The notes beneath the pieces are model-generated. The model worked only from the letters and a program-made list of their open reading frames with translations. It had not been told where the DNA came from and did no database searches. Shown piece by piece: positions 44,401-51,451 of a stretch of DNA of 64,000 nucleotides; the stretch's first letter is position 1; each line of letters opens with the position of its first letter. The position numbers and the translations under genes are program-made. The stretch spans positions 1-64,000 of the forward strand of contig NZ_JAAMQI010000003.1 of the NCBI RefSeq assembly GCF_013523165.1, in the 5' to 3' direction. The stretch comes from Pseudomonas entomophila (lineage in GTDB: Bacteria > Pseudomonadota > Gammaproteobacteria > Pseudomonadales > Pseudomonadaceae).

Positions 44401-45677
44401 TTCATCGCCGTTACGAGTACGATCCAGCGGGGGAGTTGGTGCGTACGCTGGATAAGCTGCGGGGTGAGACGCGGTATACCTATCAAGCCAATGGGCAGTT
44501 GCACAGTCGTGATACAGGTTCGATTCTCAGCAGTGAAGAGTTTCGCTACGATGCGGCAGGCAACCGACTGGATTTCAATGCACGGCAGTTTGCCAGGGTG
44601 GCGGACAACCGGATCGCCAAGTGGCGTAATTGCGAGTACCGGTACGATGCGTGGGGCAACCTGATCGAGAAGTTCGCGGGGCCTGCTACGGAGCAGCGAT
44701 TTGAGTACGATTGTGAGAATCGGTTGGTCAAGGCCGAGACGTTTGTGGCGGGTAAGCTCACGGCGGCCGGGCACTATTCGTATGACAGTCTTGGGCGGCG
44801 AGTGGCCAAACGGGCCGAAGTCGATGGCCGGGTCGAGCTGAAGCGTTTTCTCTGGCAGGGCTTGAGGATGCTGCGAGAGGAAACGCCTGAGCAAACTATT
44901 TTGTATCTCTACGAGCCGGATAGCTACGCGCCGTTGGCTCGGGTCGATCAGGCTGAAGGAGAAGAACAGAAGGTTTATTACTTTCATAATGACCAGGTTG
45001 GGACGCCGCTGGAGCTAACGGACAGTAAAGGTGAAATTGTTTGGCAGGCTACGTACCGCTCGTGGGGTGAAATCGAGCGCGTTCATATTGAAAGAATTGA
45101 GCAAAACTTTCGTTTTCAAGGGCAGTACTTTGACTGCGAGACTGAACTGCATTGCAATGTTTTTAGATATTATGACCCGTGTGCTGGAAGATTTATAACG
45201 CAGGATCCTATAGGTCTGGAGGGTGATTACAATCTATATGTGTATGCACCTAATCCGCTTACGTGGATTGATCCATTTGGATGGTGTAAAAGCGCTGCTA
45301 GTGGTAAGAAGGGAACCAAAAAAGCTGAGCACGACCTTGAACAGAATGGCTATACAATTGTCGCTGAAGAACTGACTATGAAAGTAAATGGAAGTCGTAT
45401 GCGAGCAGACTTTGTAGCACGTGACAAGCAAGGAAATTTACATGTATTTGAAGTCAAGCATCGTGCAGGGGCACTTACTAAAAATCAAAAGGCTGCTGGT
45501 GTTTTTGATATGAATAACCCGGCAAATACGACGCATCATTTAGGTGGGGGTGTAATAAAGCCATCGCTTGGGAGTAGAAGCAAGCTAAAAGTGGATACAA
45601 AAAGTGATCTTGGCAAAAGGCTAGGCGGTAAAGGCGCTATACACGAAGCCACATTTAATGTTCTTAAATATAGGTGA
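41454..45677 (+). CDS. PAAR-domain Rhs effector with C-terminal PD-(D/E)XK-like nuclease
   Basis: 1407 residues. A prePAAR motif (AARxxDxxxH, residues 4-13) precedes transmembrane region 1 (~17-60). Then come a PAAR domain (~82-151), a second hydrophobic region (~169-226) and the Rhs/YD-repeat cage (~235-1245). The Rhs end carries 'DPIGL' and 'IDPFGW', the site where Rhs proteins self-cleave. The last ~130 residues (from Cys1278) are a toxin domain with Asp1319, Glu1333 and Lys1335 in a D-x13-ExK arrangement, typical of PD-(D/E)XK nucleases. Coding DNA shifts from GC-rich to AT-rich around 44.9 kb, as expected for an exchangeable toxin tip. The predicted target is DNA or RNA of a competitor cell. 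Confidence 0.92.
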   Translation: MFEAARLHDEIEHTSALSGFLLGAAIGIGLALVGSFMMCTGGLGGFLLGAIIGLTASVPSQLLESWGASQGSPAGQIDRPGCSPNVFINNRNAAVAVDSTAKCEKHPATVRVAEGSTNVFINGKPAARKGDKLTCGGRISSGSNNVFIGGGTERYLPVDEEVTDKMRIGADLLILAASMGRPLAAMGRLGLQGGLKAMMPCALTTGLSIITGYFAGMYVIGPAIDRALGGFIGNPVDLSIGRKVLTDEIDFSLPGLMPLEWTRFYASDLTVDSVLGKGWVLPWEQSLSRCGGFVYLTDNQGRLVPFVDLEPGQSIYNPHESIHLVRTQGGHYLLQTMDNLLFYFGEVPNDDTPVPLQRMENVFGHYLHFMRSADGRLTDIVAPGPHRVHLHYDHPLGRLTDVKRVVDNVAVETLVRYRYDDRGQLNAVINRNGDTVRRFSYTDGLMTQHTNALDLTCDYRWEVLDGKPRVVEHWTGDGEHYQFRYDFATRTRWATDALGRELEVQYNKDNRVIASRDFGGERYAMDFDEFGNLIGITLPDDNRLAFKYDEYSRLVEETDPLGRSIRYKHHLGTPLVIETRFPDGSVWKAQYDDEGTLLSETDPLGQVTEYLNSPDGLPHTIIDPTHKSKYLWWNSYAQVERFQDCSGKSTWYRYDERQHLVEVIDALQNVTRLERKPDGEVLRIAHPDGSKETFTYNALGQVLTHTDGKGQTTCLQRTARGLPSARQDANGEWVRYEYDKALRLTALVNENNASYRFAYDASDRLSEEVRVDDLTRRFAYNVSGHLIRLDEIGYGENGERPERHTEFERDTIGRLISRTNTDGQHFYTYDDSDRLLSIERQPTGRAKRTMGILPEKLEYAYDILGRLTREITPDGILGYEYDPLDNLTTLTLPDGRKINHLYYGSGHLHQINLDGQVISDIERDDLHREVYRTQGKLTSCFGYDAMGRKAWQYASTLPADKLSQVHNAGIHTELYVEHRYNPIHRRYEYDPAGELVRTLDKLRGETRYTYQANGQLHSRDTGSILSSEEFRYDAAGNRLDFNARQFARVADNRIAKWRNCEYRYDAWGNLIEKFAGPATEQRFEYDCENRLVKAETFVAGKLTAAGHYSYDSLGRRVAKRAEVDGRVELKRFLWQGLRMLREETPEQTILYLYEPDSYAPLARVDQAEGEEQKVYYFHNDQVGTPLELTDSKGEIVWQATYRSWGEIERVHIERIEQNFRFQGQYFDCETELHCNVFRYYDPCAGRFITQDPIGLEGDYNLYVYAPNPLTWIDPFGWCKSAASGKKGTKKAEHDLEQNGYTIVAEELTMKVNGSRMRADFVARDKQGNLHVFEVKHRAGALTKNQKAAGVFDMNNPANTTHHLGGGVIKPSLGSRSKLKVDTKSDLGKRLGGKGAIHEATFNVLKYR

Positions 45678-45680
45678 CTC

Positions 45681-46298
45681 ATGACCTCTAATAACAAACT
45701 GCACTTTGAGGCCGAATTACTTAAAGAGCTGAAAATCATTTCTTCTAAATTTGACGGCGTAGTTGCAACGAAAAACAAGCTTAAATTCAAATATAAAAAA
45801 AAATATGTGGCCGATATTTATTTTACTTACATCCGACGCTCCGATGCATACATTCTTGGAGGGGGGGTCTATGGGGGTGAACTATATGAATGCATGCTCG
45901 CTTACAGTCCTCCATATAAAAGCAATCTCTTTCAAGAAGCTTGCTTTTCTTTTATAACGTCGGGCGAGCAAGGCAGGAATTTCAGCGGAAATATGATGGG
46001 TGCTATAGAGGTGCCGTCACCCGAAAAAGCGGGGGACATATGCACCCATATTAAATCGGTGTTAGAGAAAATTTACATCCCAAAGATTTTTTCATGCATT
46101 ATACCTACAGAGCAAACAGTTAATGAAGTACTATCATCTCCTGATGACTATGCATATCCTGCGGTTTTTATAAGCTGCGCAGCGCGCTTGGGTATCTCTT
46201 TTGATTATAGCAAACAAATTGAAAAAGCCATCAATTCTAAGAGGATAATTAAAAGTAAATCCTATGATATCCCTTTGCTTTCTGGCTTTTTGCAGTGA
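45681..46298 (+). CDS. Probable cognate immunity protein of the Rhs nuclease
   Basis: A 205-residue protein, 3 bp after the rhs stop, with AGGTGA before the ATG. It is Lys/Ile/Tyr-rich and AT-rich at the DNA level, like the toxin tip, which suggests joint transfer. No signal peptide is seen, so it should act in the cytoplasm, where a nuclease must be neutralised. No family is recognised with confidence. A run of seven G residues at 45861-45867 encodes the 'LGGGVYGG' segment. A broken relative lies at 49286-49441. Confidence 0.75.
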   Translation: MTSNNKLHFEAELLKELKIISSKFDGVVATKNKLKFKYKKKYVADIYFTYIRRSDAYILGGGVYGGELYECMLAYSPPYKSNLFQEACFSFITSGEQGRNFSGNMMGAIEVPSPEKAGDICTHIKSVLEKIYIPKIFSCIIPTEQTVNEVLSSPDDYAYPAVFISCAARLGISFDYSKQIEKAINSKRIIKSKSYDIPLLSGFLQ

Positions 46299-46587
46299 GT
46301 TTCTTGGTCGGGAAGAACATGAATACTTTATAAACTTAAATTTACTTTTTGTTCAATGCGTCAGATTCTACTTGCGAGGCAATTGGAGCCTTAGGCTTAA
46401 TTTTGGGCTTTGAGATTTCTCAAAGCCTGTGGAATTACTTCGGTGGCGGATTGGGGCGTTGAGTCTCTGTGTTCGGTGAGGACATCATCCCCTCGAGCAA
46501 ATTTCCGCCCAGCACGTGAACACGTTCGATCGCAATCACTTGCCGGTCGTTTTTTAACTGCAGATGCGCAAGGAGGCAAGGTGAACC
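46299..46587. other. Gap between immunity gene and duplicated module
   Basis: About 290 bp without a convincing gene. It contains a perfect 9-bp hairpin at 46406-46427 (GGCTTTGAG, loop ATTT, CTCAAAGCC) not followed by T-runs. Short opposing frames of about 60 codons exist here, but neither has a ribosome-binding site I can support. The AAGGAGG of the next gene lies at its right edge. Confidence 0.45.
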
Positions 46588-47349
46588 ATGTTCGATGAAG
46601 CGGACATACGGCAGTCTTATTCAGATGATGTGGAGACGCACGCGGGTCACTACTTTTTTCAGCTGCATTTGGCTAAAACTTTTTATGAGTATTGCTTGAA
46701 GAGCACCGCAAACGTGGACCTGCTGGTGATCTCCGAAGCGATCGTCGACAGAGCGTTCGCCATGGACGTGATCCGTCAGGCCTCGGGCGATTTCAGCCAG
46801 GGCAGGGTATCGAGGTTCGATCTGACGGCAAACCCCTATGGATTCACGCAGGCGTTGGTGCTGCCCAACACCTATCACGGCGCCTTCAAAGGTCGGTTCG
46901 ACGCCAAGCGCGAACGCCTGTACCTCTGCGTGCCCATCCACCGCTGTGAATTCTCGGGTGATGAATCGGCGGATGAGTTCAGGGCCATGCTTGAGCGCAC
47001 GGTATACCCGTTTCGCTGGGACAGGCCGGTGTCCCCCAAGATCAGGGTGTACTTCGACAACCCGATAACGGGCGCAGGCACGGATGAACAAGGCGTACTG
47101 ATGACGTACTCCACCGTGCTGTTGGAGATCGGCAACCTGAACGGGGTCGTCAGCGGCTTTATCGAGATCACGAACTACGCGGGCGAAGTCATCGAAGTGC
47201 TGTTCCCTGGGCAGGACCAGTTCACCCTGATTCGCCATCGCAGCGAGGAAACAGCAGTGTCGTTGCCACAGTTGATAGACGCCGTGAACCGCTTCGTTTT
47301 CGACGGGCAGGCGAGGGCGCAGATGCGTTGGCGTGGAGCTGTCGCTTGA
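46588..47349 (+). CDS. Unrecognised 253-aa protein, first gene of duplicated module (copy 1)
   Basis: I do not recognise the family. The product is soluble, without signal peptide or membrane segment. Distinct segments are 'YSDDVETHAGHYFFQL' (N-terminal), 'SRFDLTANPYGFTQALVLPNTYHGAF', 'LYLCVPIHRCEF' and 'VSGFIEITNYAGEVIEVLFPGQDQFTLIRHR'. A near-identical copy is at 51452-52210, and a scrap of a third copy at 48174-48248. Each full copy is followed about 105 bp later by the same SUKH-like gene. Position behind an Rhs toxin and linkage to SUKH genes suggest immunity or toxin-related function; this is inference. AAGGAGG precedes the ATG. Confidence 0.7.
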   Translation: MFDEADIRQSYSDDVETHAGHYFFQLHLAKTFYEYCLKSTANVDLLVISEAIVDRAFAMDVIRQASGDFSQGRVSRFDLTANPYGFTQALVLPNTYHGAFKGRFDAKRERLYLCVPIHRCEFSGDESADEFRAMLERTVYPFRWDRPVSPKIRVYFDNPITGAGTDEQGVLMTYSTVLLEIGNLNGVVSGFIEITNYAGEVIEVLFPGQDQFTLIRHRSEETAVSLPQLIDAVNRFVFDGQARAQMRWRGAVA

Positions 47350-47460
47350 TACGTATTGATGACGCGATGGCGCAATGCGTAACCGCCTGCGTGTATCCAT
47401 GAAGCAGGCTAAGGTGCACGAGCCAAAGCCCGCAGAGCACACCCTTGTAAGGAATACAGC

Positions 47461-48162
47461 ATGACGTGGACCGAATCACAGAAGCTGGAGATACTCGGCG
47501 AGTTGAAGGCGTACGAGGTCTATTTCACGCCTGCCGACCTGCCTTCAGAACTTGAGCTCCCCTCGCAATGGCGTGACTTTGGCCCTGCAGATGGCGAGAA
47601 ATCTTGCGTCCCTGCCGAGTGGGTCAAGTATGCCGACCTGCTGCCCTGGGTGTGTGCCTGGATCGAGCAATGCGTGCTTGGGACCGTGGTTGCGGTAAAG
47701 GACAAGCCCTACCTCATGTATGTTTATAGGGACCACGGGTTGGTGAGTTTCTATATGGGTGGGGTGCCTTTGGGGACAGGTAACCTACAGCTCAATGAAT
47801 ATGCACACCTCCCAGAAAAATTGAAAGACTTCTACCGCGATCTACATGATGGTTTCGGGTTTTATATAGGATGTACCATGGGGCCTTCCCAAAGCGAAGA
47901 TTTTACCCCCATAAAAGATCTGTGTGATGAAGATTATTCGGATTTTCCCGATATGGTAAGCTTCTTCTCAAGCGGCGCCGGAGATTACCTGGCGTTAGGT
48001 AGGAAAGTGTGGGAGGGTGATTTCTTTATGTGGTGGCACGAAAAGCCCGATGCCCCGGTTCGAAAAGACGACCTGTGGGGAATCATGGATACATGGATGT
48101 CGATCTTTCTGGAAGACTCCGAGATGAATGGGCTGTTAAGTGAGAGCTTTCAAAATCCATAA
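47461..48162 (+). CDS. SUKH (SMI1/KNR4)-like protein, second gene of duplicated module (copy 1)
   Basis: A 233-residue acidic, Trp/Phe-rich cytoplasmic protein. The segments 'FYRDLHDGFGFYIGC', 'FPDMVSFFSSGAGDYLALG' and 'WWHEKPDAP' followed by a helical 'DTWMSIFLED' end fit the SMI1/KNR4 (SUKH) fold, where the G-x-G-D-Y-x-A turn is typical. SUKH proteins are frequent immunity proteins against polymorphic nuclease toxins. The copy at 52314-53000 is closely similar, diverging mostly near 'YRDHGLVSFYMGG' and at the C-terminus. AAGGAA precedes the ATG at 47461. Confidence 0.68.
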   Translation: MTWTESQKLEILGELKAYEVYFTPADLPSELELPSQWRDFGPADGEKSCVPAEWVKYADLLPWVCAWIEQCVLGTVVAVKDKPYLMYVYRDHGLVSFYMGGVPLGTGNLQLNEYAHLPEKLKDFYRDLHDGFGFYIGCTMGPSQSEDFTPIKDLCDEDYSDFPDMVSFFSSGAGDYLALGRKVWEGDFFMWWHEKPDAPVRKDDLWGIMDTWMSIFLEDSEMNGLLSESFQNP

Positions 48163-48173
48163 AAGCTTGTACG

Positions 48174-48248
48174 GACGACCATTGCCTGAAAAACAAGCCA
48201 GAGAGAAACTTGCTGGTGATCTCCGAAGACATCGTCGATAGAGCGTAG
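48174..48248 (+). pseudogene. 75-bp remnant of a third copy of the duplicated module's first gene
   Basis: Translating in frame gives 'DDHCLKNKPERNLLVISED', then 'IVDRA' and a stop. This matches residues ~30-53 of the gene at 51452 ('DDHCLKSTPERDLLVISEA...') better than copy 1. Homology starts and ends abruptly, 12 bp after the SUKH-like gene and 34 bp before the next gene. It is a recombination scar. Confidence 0.8.
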
Positions 48249-48281
48249 AAAATAATTTTTGCGGATAAGGTATCGCTTGCG

Positions 48282-48878
48282 ATGGACACTATTAGCGACA
48301 CATTGAAAGTACTGAGCGCTGTACACGCCAAACATAAAATTTCTGGACGTTTTTTAGCGTCAGATGATGCATCGACTCGCTGGCCTCCGGCGCTTCCCCG
48401 TTTCGTTGAGCTTGAGGCTCTTTACAATCAAAGCGAGCCGCATGGGGTTCAGATCGAAACCGGCCTTACGCCCTTGAAACTATTTGACATCACAGCGCTT
48501 GAAAAAGCGCAGACTGGCTACCGATGGATTAACACCACCGGCGGGCTGGTCTTGAACGATGAGTGGCCAGCTCAAGACGTAGTCATAATGGATGATATAG
48601 GTGGTGGTAAGCCAATCATAGCGGTTACTCATGTAAAAAACACCCCCGTGCTGGCGAGCTACGATTGCGTGGAGCCATTCAAGATTGCTGCCTCACTGGC
48701 TGACTTTATTTCAGCACTGACAAAGTTAATCGATATCGTCTATGACGAATTTGATATTTTCGACATTTCGAATGACGACGGCATCAGCAATACTTTCATG
48801 GCCAGAGTGAACAGCGAAATCACTCCAATTTTAGGTGATGACAATAGAAGGCTGTTCGTGGATTATTTTTACGGTTAG
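48282..48878 (+). CDS. SUKH-like (SMI1/KNR4) putative orphan immunity protein
   Basis: A 198-residue soluble protein. The central 'LNDEWPAQDVVIMDDIGGGKPIIAVTH' and 'APVLASYDC'-like segment, followed by 'PFKIAASLADFISALTKL', resemble the beta-sheet and closing helix of SMI1/KNR4 family proteins. The family is common in bacterial toxin immunity. The ATG at 48282 is preceded by AAGG eleven bases away. It lies in the array of unrelated small genes behind the Rhs effector, so an orphan immunity role is plausible but not shown. Confidence 0.6.
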   Translation: MDTISDTLKVLSAVHAKHKISGRFLASDDASTRWPPALPRFVELEALYNQSEPHGVQIETGLTPLKLFDITALEKAQTGYRWINTTGGLVLNDEWPAQDVVIMDDIGGGKPIIAVTHVKNTPVLASYDCVEPFKIAASLADFISALTKLIDIVYDEFDIFDISNDDGISNTFMARVNSEITPILGDDNRRLFVDYFYG

Positions 48879-48930
48879 CTTGGGCTGATTGAATATTTTG
48901 AACTGCAAGTCATAGGGTGCTGAGGTGACC

Positions 48931-49245
48931 ATGAAGACCTATCGCATAAGGGAAGTTCTCGAAAATCCTGACAAGATACCCGAGGCTTGGTTCTTCCTGC
49001 CCAATTCGAGCTGGACGCTGGACACACAAGGCGCTTTTTCTTTAGACAGCCGTGATTTTGAACCAGGCTCTACGGATTACCTTCCTCCTCAAGTAGCAAG
49101 TGAAGGGTGGATTGAAACCTTGGAGACTTCCATGATACAAGACGTGATTGAATATACAAATCGGCAACTCCCTGACGCTACCATCGACGACCATTTTACA
49201 GCATTCAAATACTTCATTGAAAACGACGCGTTTCTAGAATTTTAA
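48931..49245 (+). CDS. Small acidic protein (DUF7716-like), putative immunity array member
   Basis: A 104-residue acidic protein: 'MKTYRIREVLENPDKIPEAWFFLPNSSWTLDT', a middle 'CLDSRDFEPGS'-type loop (here SLDSRDFEPGS) and a helical C-terminus ending FLEF. It resembles the DUF7716 type of small proteins seen near polymorphic toxins; this assignment is tentative. The ATG at 48931 has GAGG six bases upstream and is preferred to the GTG at 48925. It follows the SUKH-like gene by 52 bp. Confidence 0.6.
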   Translation: MKTYRIREVLENPDKIPEAWFFLPNSSWTLDTQGAFSLDSRDFEPGSTDYLPPQVASEGWIETLETSMIQDVIEYTNRQLPDATIDDHFTAFKYFIENDAFLEF

Positions 49246-49285
49246 AACCCGTTTGCCAATAGAAAAGCAATTGTCCTCAGTGTAG

Positions 49286-49441
49286 GTGATTTATAAATTT
49301 AACAAAAGGCTGTATTTTGAATGCCGAAATAGACAAGGAATTAAAGCTTGCGTCCTCAACGTTCGAAGGGGCCGTCGCAACGAAAAAGCTGACATTCAGA
49401 TACAAAAAGCTCATGTGGCTGATTCTTGCTCAAAAGTAGAT
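49286..49441 (+). pseudogene. Frameshifted remnant of an Rhs-immunity paralogue
   Basis: Three pieces in two frames resemble the N-terminus of the immunity protein at 45681: 'NKRLYFE' (compare NNKLHFE), then 'AEIDKELKLASSTFEGAVAT' and 'KKLTFRYKK' (compare AELLKELKIISSKFDGVVAT and KNKLKFKYKK), then 'HVADSC' (compare YVADIY). No intact frame connects them. A further scrap at about 50118-50150 ('IIGGVYGN', compare ILGGGVYGG) may belong to the same broken gene. This is evidence of an earlier toxin-immunity generation at this locus. Confidence 0.75.
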
Positions 49442-49591
49442 CTAAATGGCAGGTTGAATTCTGCAGGAAAGCGCAAGGGTTTTGAATAGGGCTAGATACT
49501 TAGACCTACTATAGGGTATGGGAGGTCACAGTCTTGGCTGGAGTAAAGCTATCTTTCCAAGTGCACTGGTCAAGATGAAAAGGATAGGTTT

Positions 49592-50033
49592 ATGGAAGAT
49601 AATGTCAGGTTTTGTCAAGGGGACTATTTCGCAATTCCTGTGAAGGATGGGCGATTTGCTGTAGCTCAGATACTGGTTGGGCACTGATGGCATAGGTAAG
49701 AAGTTTAGAAATATTTTTGCTTTTGCTGTGAAATCAGTAAGCAATGATTTTAGAGTTTATGAAGGCAAAGAATATTTGAGATTCAAAGATTACAACGGTG
49801 AGTTTTCAGTTATATTTACTTCTGTAGAGAGCTTGGTGTCAGGGGATTGGCCACGACTACAGAGTGGGACTATTTCAGATGAAAAATATAAAGCATTAGA
49901 GTTCAATATGGCTGGGACTCTTTATCGAAAAGGGTTTCCGGTGCGGGCTTTAGACATAAGCGGTTATAAAGATCATCTGTTAATGGGGGTGTCTGGTTAT
50001 GCTTTGGTTGATAATTACTTGCAGCAACACTGA
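49592..50033 (+). pseudogene. Imm26-like immunity gene with a one-base frameshift
   Basis: An ATG at 49592 starts 'MEDNVRFCQGDYFAIPVKDGRFAVAQILVG', cut off by a stop at 49685. The +1 frame continues 'TDGIGKKFRNIFAFAVKS' and onward to a natural stop at 50033. Removing one G from the GGG at 49679-49681 restores one frame of about 146 codons. The opening (G-D-x-F-x-I-P-x-x-D-G-R-x-A-x-x-Q) is the Imm26 pattern. It is either a genuine inactivating change or a sequence error in a G-run. Confidence 0.7.
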
Positions 50034-50292
50034 TCTATGCAGCGTTAAAATTCAACTTACAGGCAATGCAATGGTTAAGTACGATGATAGTTATCGTGGA
50101 ATCAATGAGTTTTAATCATTGGTGGAGTGTATGGTAATGCCAGATTGCATATTTACTAATAAGTAAATTTTGCGAGCGATATCAAAGGGCTAAGTCGCGT
50201 TTATCCAGGCTTACTTAGATGCAGCGTTAAGCACTTGATCGAAATGAACAAATTCCTGTGTCCAGAAATGTAAAGCTAGGAGCCTAGCCGCT

Positions 50293-50643
50293 ATGAGTAA
50301 AGATGAGCAGTTTATAAGCGCAATCTCTTCCGAGTTGTTTGGGGAGCATTTTCGCCAGTACAAAGACTGGCTCACCAAACCTGCCGATAATAACATAGAT
50401 CCCTACGGTTTGGCGCGCAATGCGATGGCTTTGCTGAGCGATGCTCAGAAGATGGATATCATCAATTTTATGAAGGTCGTTATCGCAGACAGCGCCTCTG
50501 CAATTTTTGGAGCTTTTGATGGCGTTCACTTTCCTAATGACCTTGATGGGGATTTCGCTTTGTTCCTCGATGGCGAGGAGATTCAGGGCGATCTACAGAG
50601 CTTATTTATCGATAAAGCCCAGCAAGAGGGGGCGTATGGATAA
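50293..50643 (+). CDS. Hypothetical small protein (116 aa), immunity-array member
   Basis: A 116-residue acidic soluble protein with helical N-terminal half ('DEQFISAISSELFGEHFRQYKDWL', 'ARNAMALLSDAQKMDIINFMKVVIADSAS') and a C-terminal 'FDLDGDFALFLDGEEIQGDLQSLF'-type beta/helical part (here NDLDGDFALFLDGEE). No family is recognised. AGGAG lies ten bases before the ATG. AT-richer than the core genome and flanked by broken immunity genes, it may be another orphan immunity gene. An 8-bp inverted repeat (ATCCTTCA/TGAAGGAT, 50643-50659) follows the stop. Confidence 0.6.
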   Translation: MSKDEQFISAISSELFGEHFRQYKDWLTKPADNNIDPYGLARNAMALLSDAQKMDIINFMKVVIADSASAIFGAFDGVHFPNDLDGDFALFLDGEEIQGDLQSLFIDKAQQEGAYG

Positions 50644-50908
50644 TCCTTCATTGAAGGATAGACAATGAACCTGAGGTGTACGATTCATCACACAGGATCA
50701 GATAGGGCTAAACGACGGGTTACCCTTTATCAATACGCGCCGATTAGTAAGCCCTTGCAAGAATAGAGAGGGCTGATATATAAGCCTTCCCAAGATGTAG
50801 GAGGATCGTTTGCGGAATGTCAACTGCAAAGCATAAGTTACTCAATGATGCAAGAGGGTGGCTTGAAGTTGCCTTCTAACTATAGTTTTTGTGAGTCAGT
50901 GTTTTAAC
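50644..50908. other. AT-rich spacer in immunity array
   Basis: About 265 bp with no supported gene. It begins with the small ATCCTTCA/TGAAGGAT hairpin, which may terminate transcription weakly, and contains only broken short frames. Confidence 0.4.
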
Positions 50909-51148
50909 ATGAAAGAAAATTTGATAGCCGCTTTGAAGGAGTCAATCTCCAATAGTCAGAGGATTAAGAGTCTCATCCTGCATAACATTAAAGCTACTGA
51001 TAGAAAGGTCATTAGGTTAAACCTCGTTTACCTCACATTCGATTTTTCATCCAAAACTATTTTGTTAGAATATTTTGTTAAAGATGATGAGTATCCGAAT
51101 GTTGAAATGAGCTTCTCTGATTTGGCGGTATTGCTGAAAAGCAAATAA
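50909..51148 (+). CDS. Hypothetical small protein (79 aa)
   Basis: A 79-residue AT-rich gene product: a helical 'MKENLIAALKESISNSQRIKSLILHNI' followed by beta-strand-like 'IRLNLVYLTFDFSSKTILLEYFVKDDEYPNVEMSFSDLAVLL'. No family is recognised. The ATG at 50909 gives the compact domain; a GTG at 50891 would add six residues, and neither has a strong ribosome-binding site. The size and location fit a small immunity or accessory protein. Confidence 0.5.
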   Translation: MKENLIAALKESISNSQRIKSLILHNIKATDRKVIRLNLVYLTFDFSSKTILLEYFVKDDEYPNVEMSFSDLAVLLKSK

Positions 51149-51451
51149 TTCACTAAGGCCGGAAGCGATATTCATCGCTTTATTCGCGAGGTGAGAGCGA
51201 TTATTGTGTGCTCTAAATGTGATGTTCTTGCACTATCTTGGTGTCGTGGGTGAAAACACTAGGCGCAGCTTTGCTCGATTAAAGCTGCCGGCGACAAATG
51301 CGAATATTGCTTAAGGGGTTCGGCGGCTATATCATCCATTCGACCAAAATATCCACAGACACGCTTTCGAGCAGACTGTGGACACGCTTGACCGTAATGG
51401 TCTACTGGTCGATTTATCCAGCAACCGGTCAGCAGGGAGGCGAGGTGAACC
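51149..51451. other. Gap before second copy of duplicated module
   Basis: Just over 300 bp without a supported gene. The last ~20 bp (aggaggcgaggtgaacc region) match the leader of the first module copy, marking the left edge of the duplication. The rest shows no similarity to the corresponding region at 46.3-46.56 kb by eye. Confidence 0.45.

Noticed and set aside
43746..44987. 413-codon - strand frame opposite the Rhs cage
   Set aside because: Antisense shadow of the YD-repeat coding sequence.
38493..45677. Search for T6SS core genes (tssA-M, clpV, hcp) near vgrG
   Set aside because: None are present in the window; the island is only the spike, chaperones, effector and immunity genes.
46406..46427. 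Hairpin considered as an intrinsic terminator for the immunity gene
   Set aside because: The stem is perfect but lacks a T-run on either strand and lies 108 bp past the stop.
46397..46598. Two opposing ~60-codon frames between the immunity gene and the duplicated module
   Set aside because: Neither has a credible ribosome-binding site or family match, and the hairpin at 46406-46427 lies within both.
49518..49643. 41-codon + strand frame (starts MGGHSLGWSKAIF) just before the Imm26-like gene, considered as a toxin remnant
   Set aside because: It is short, bounded by a stop immediately upstream and overlaps the start of the Imm26-like gene; no toxin motif is visible.
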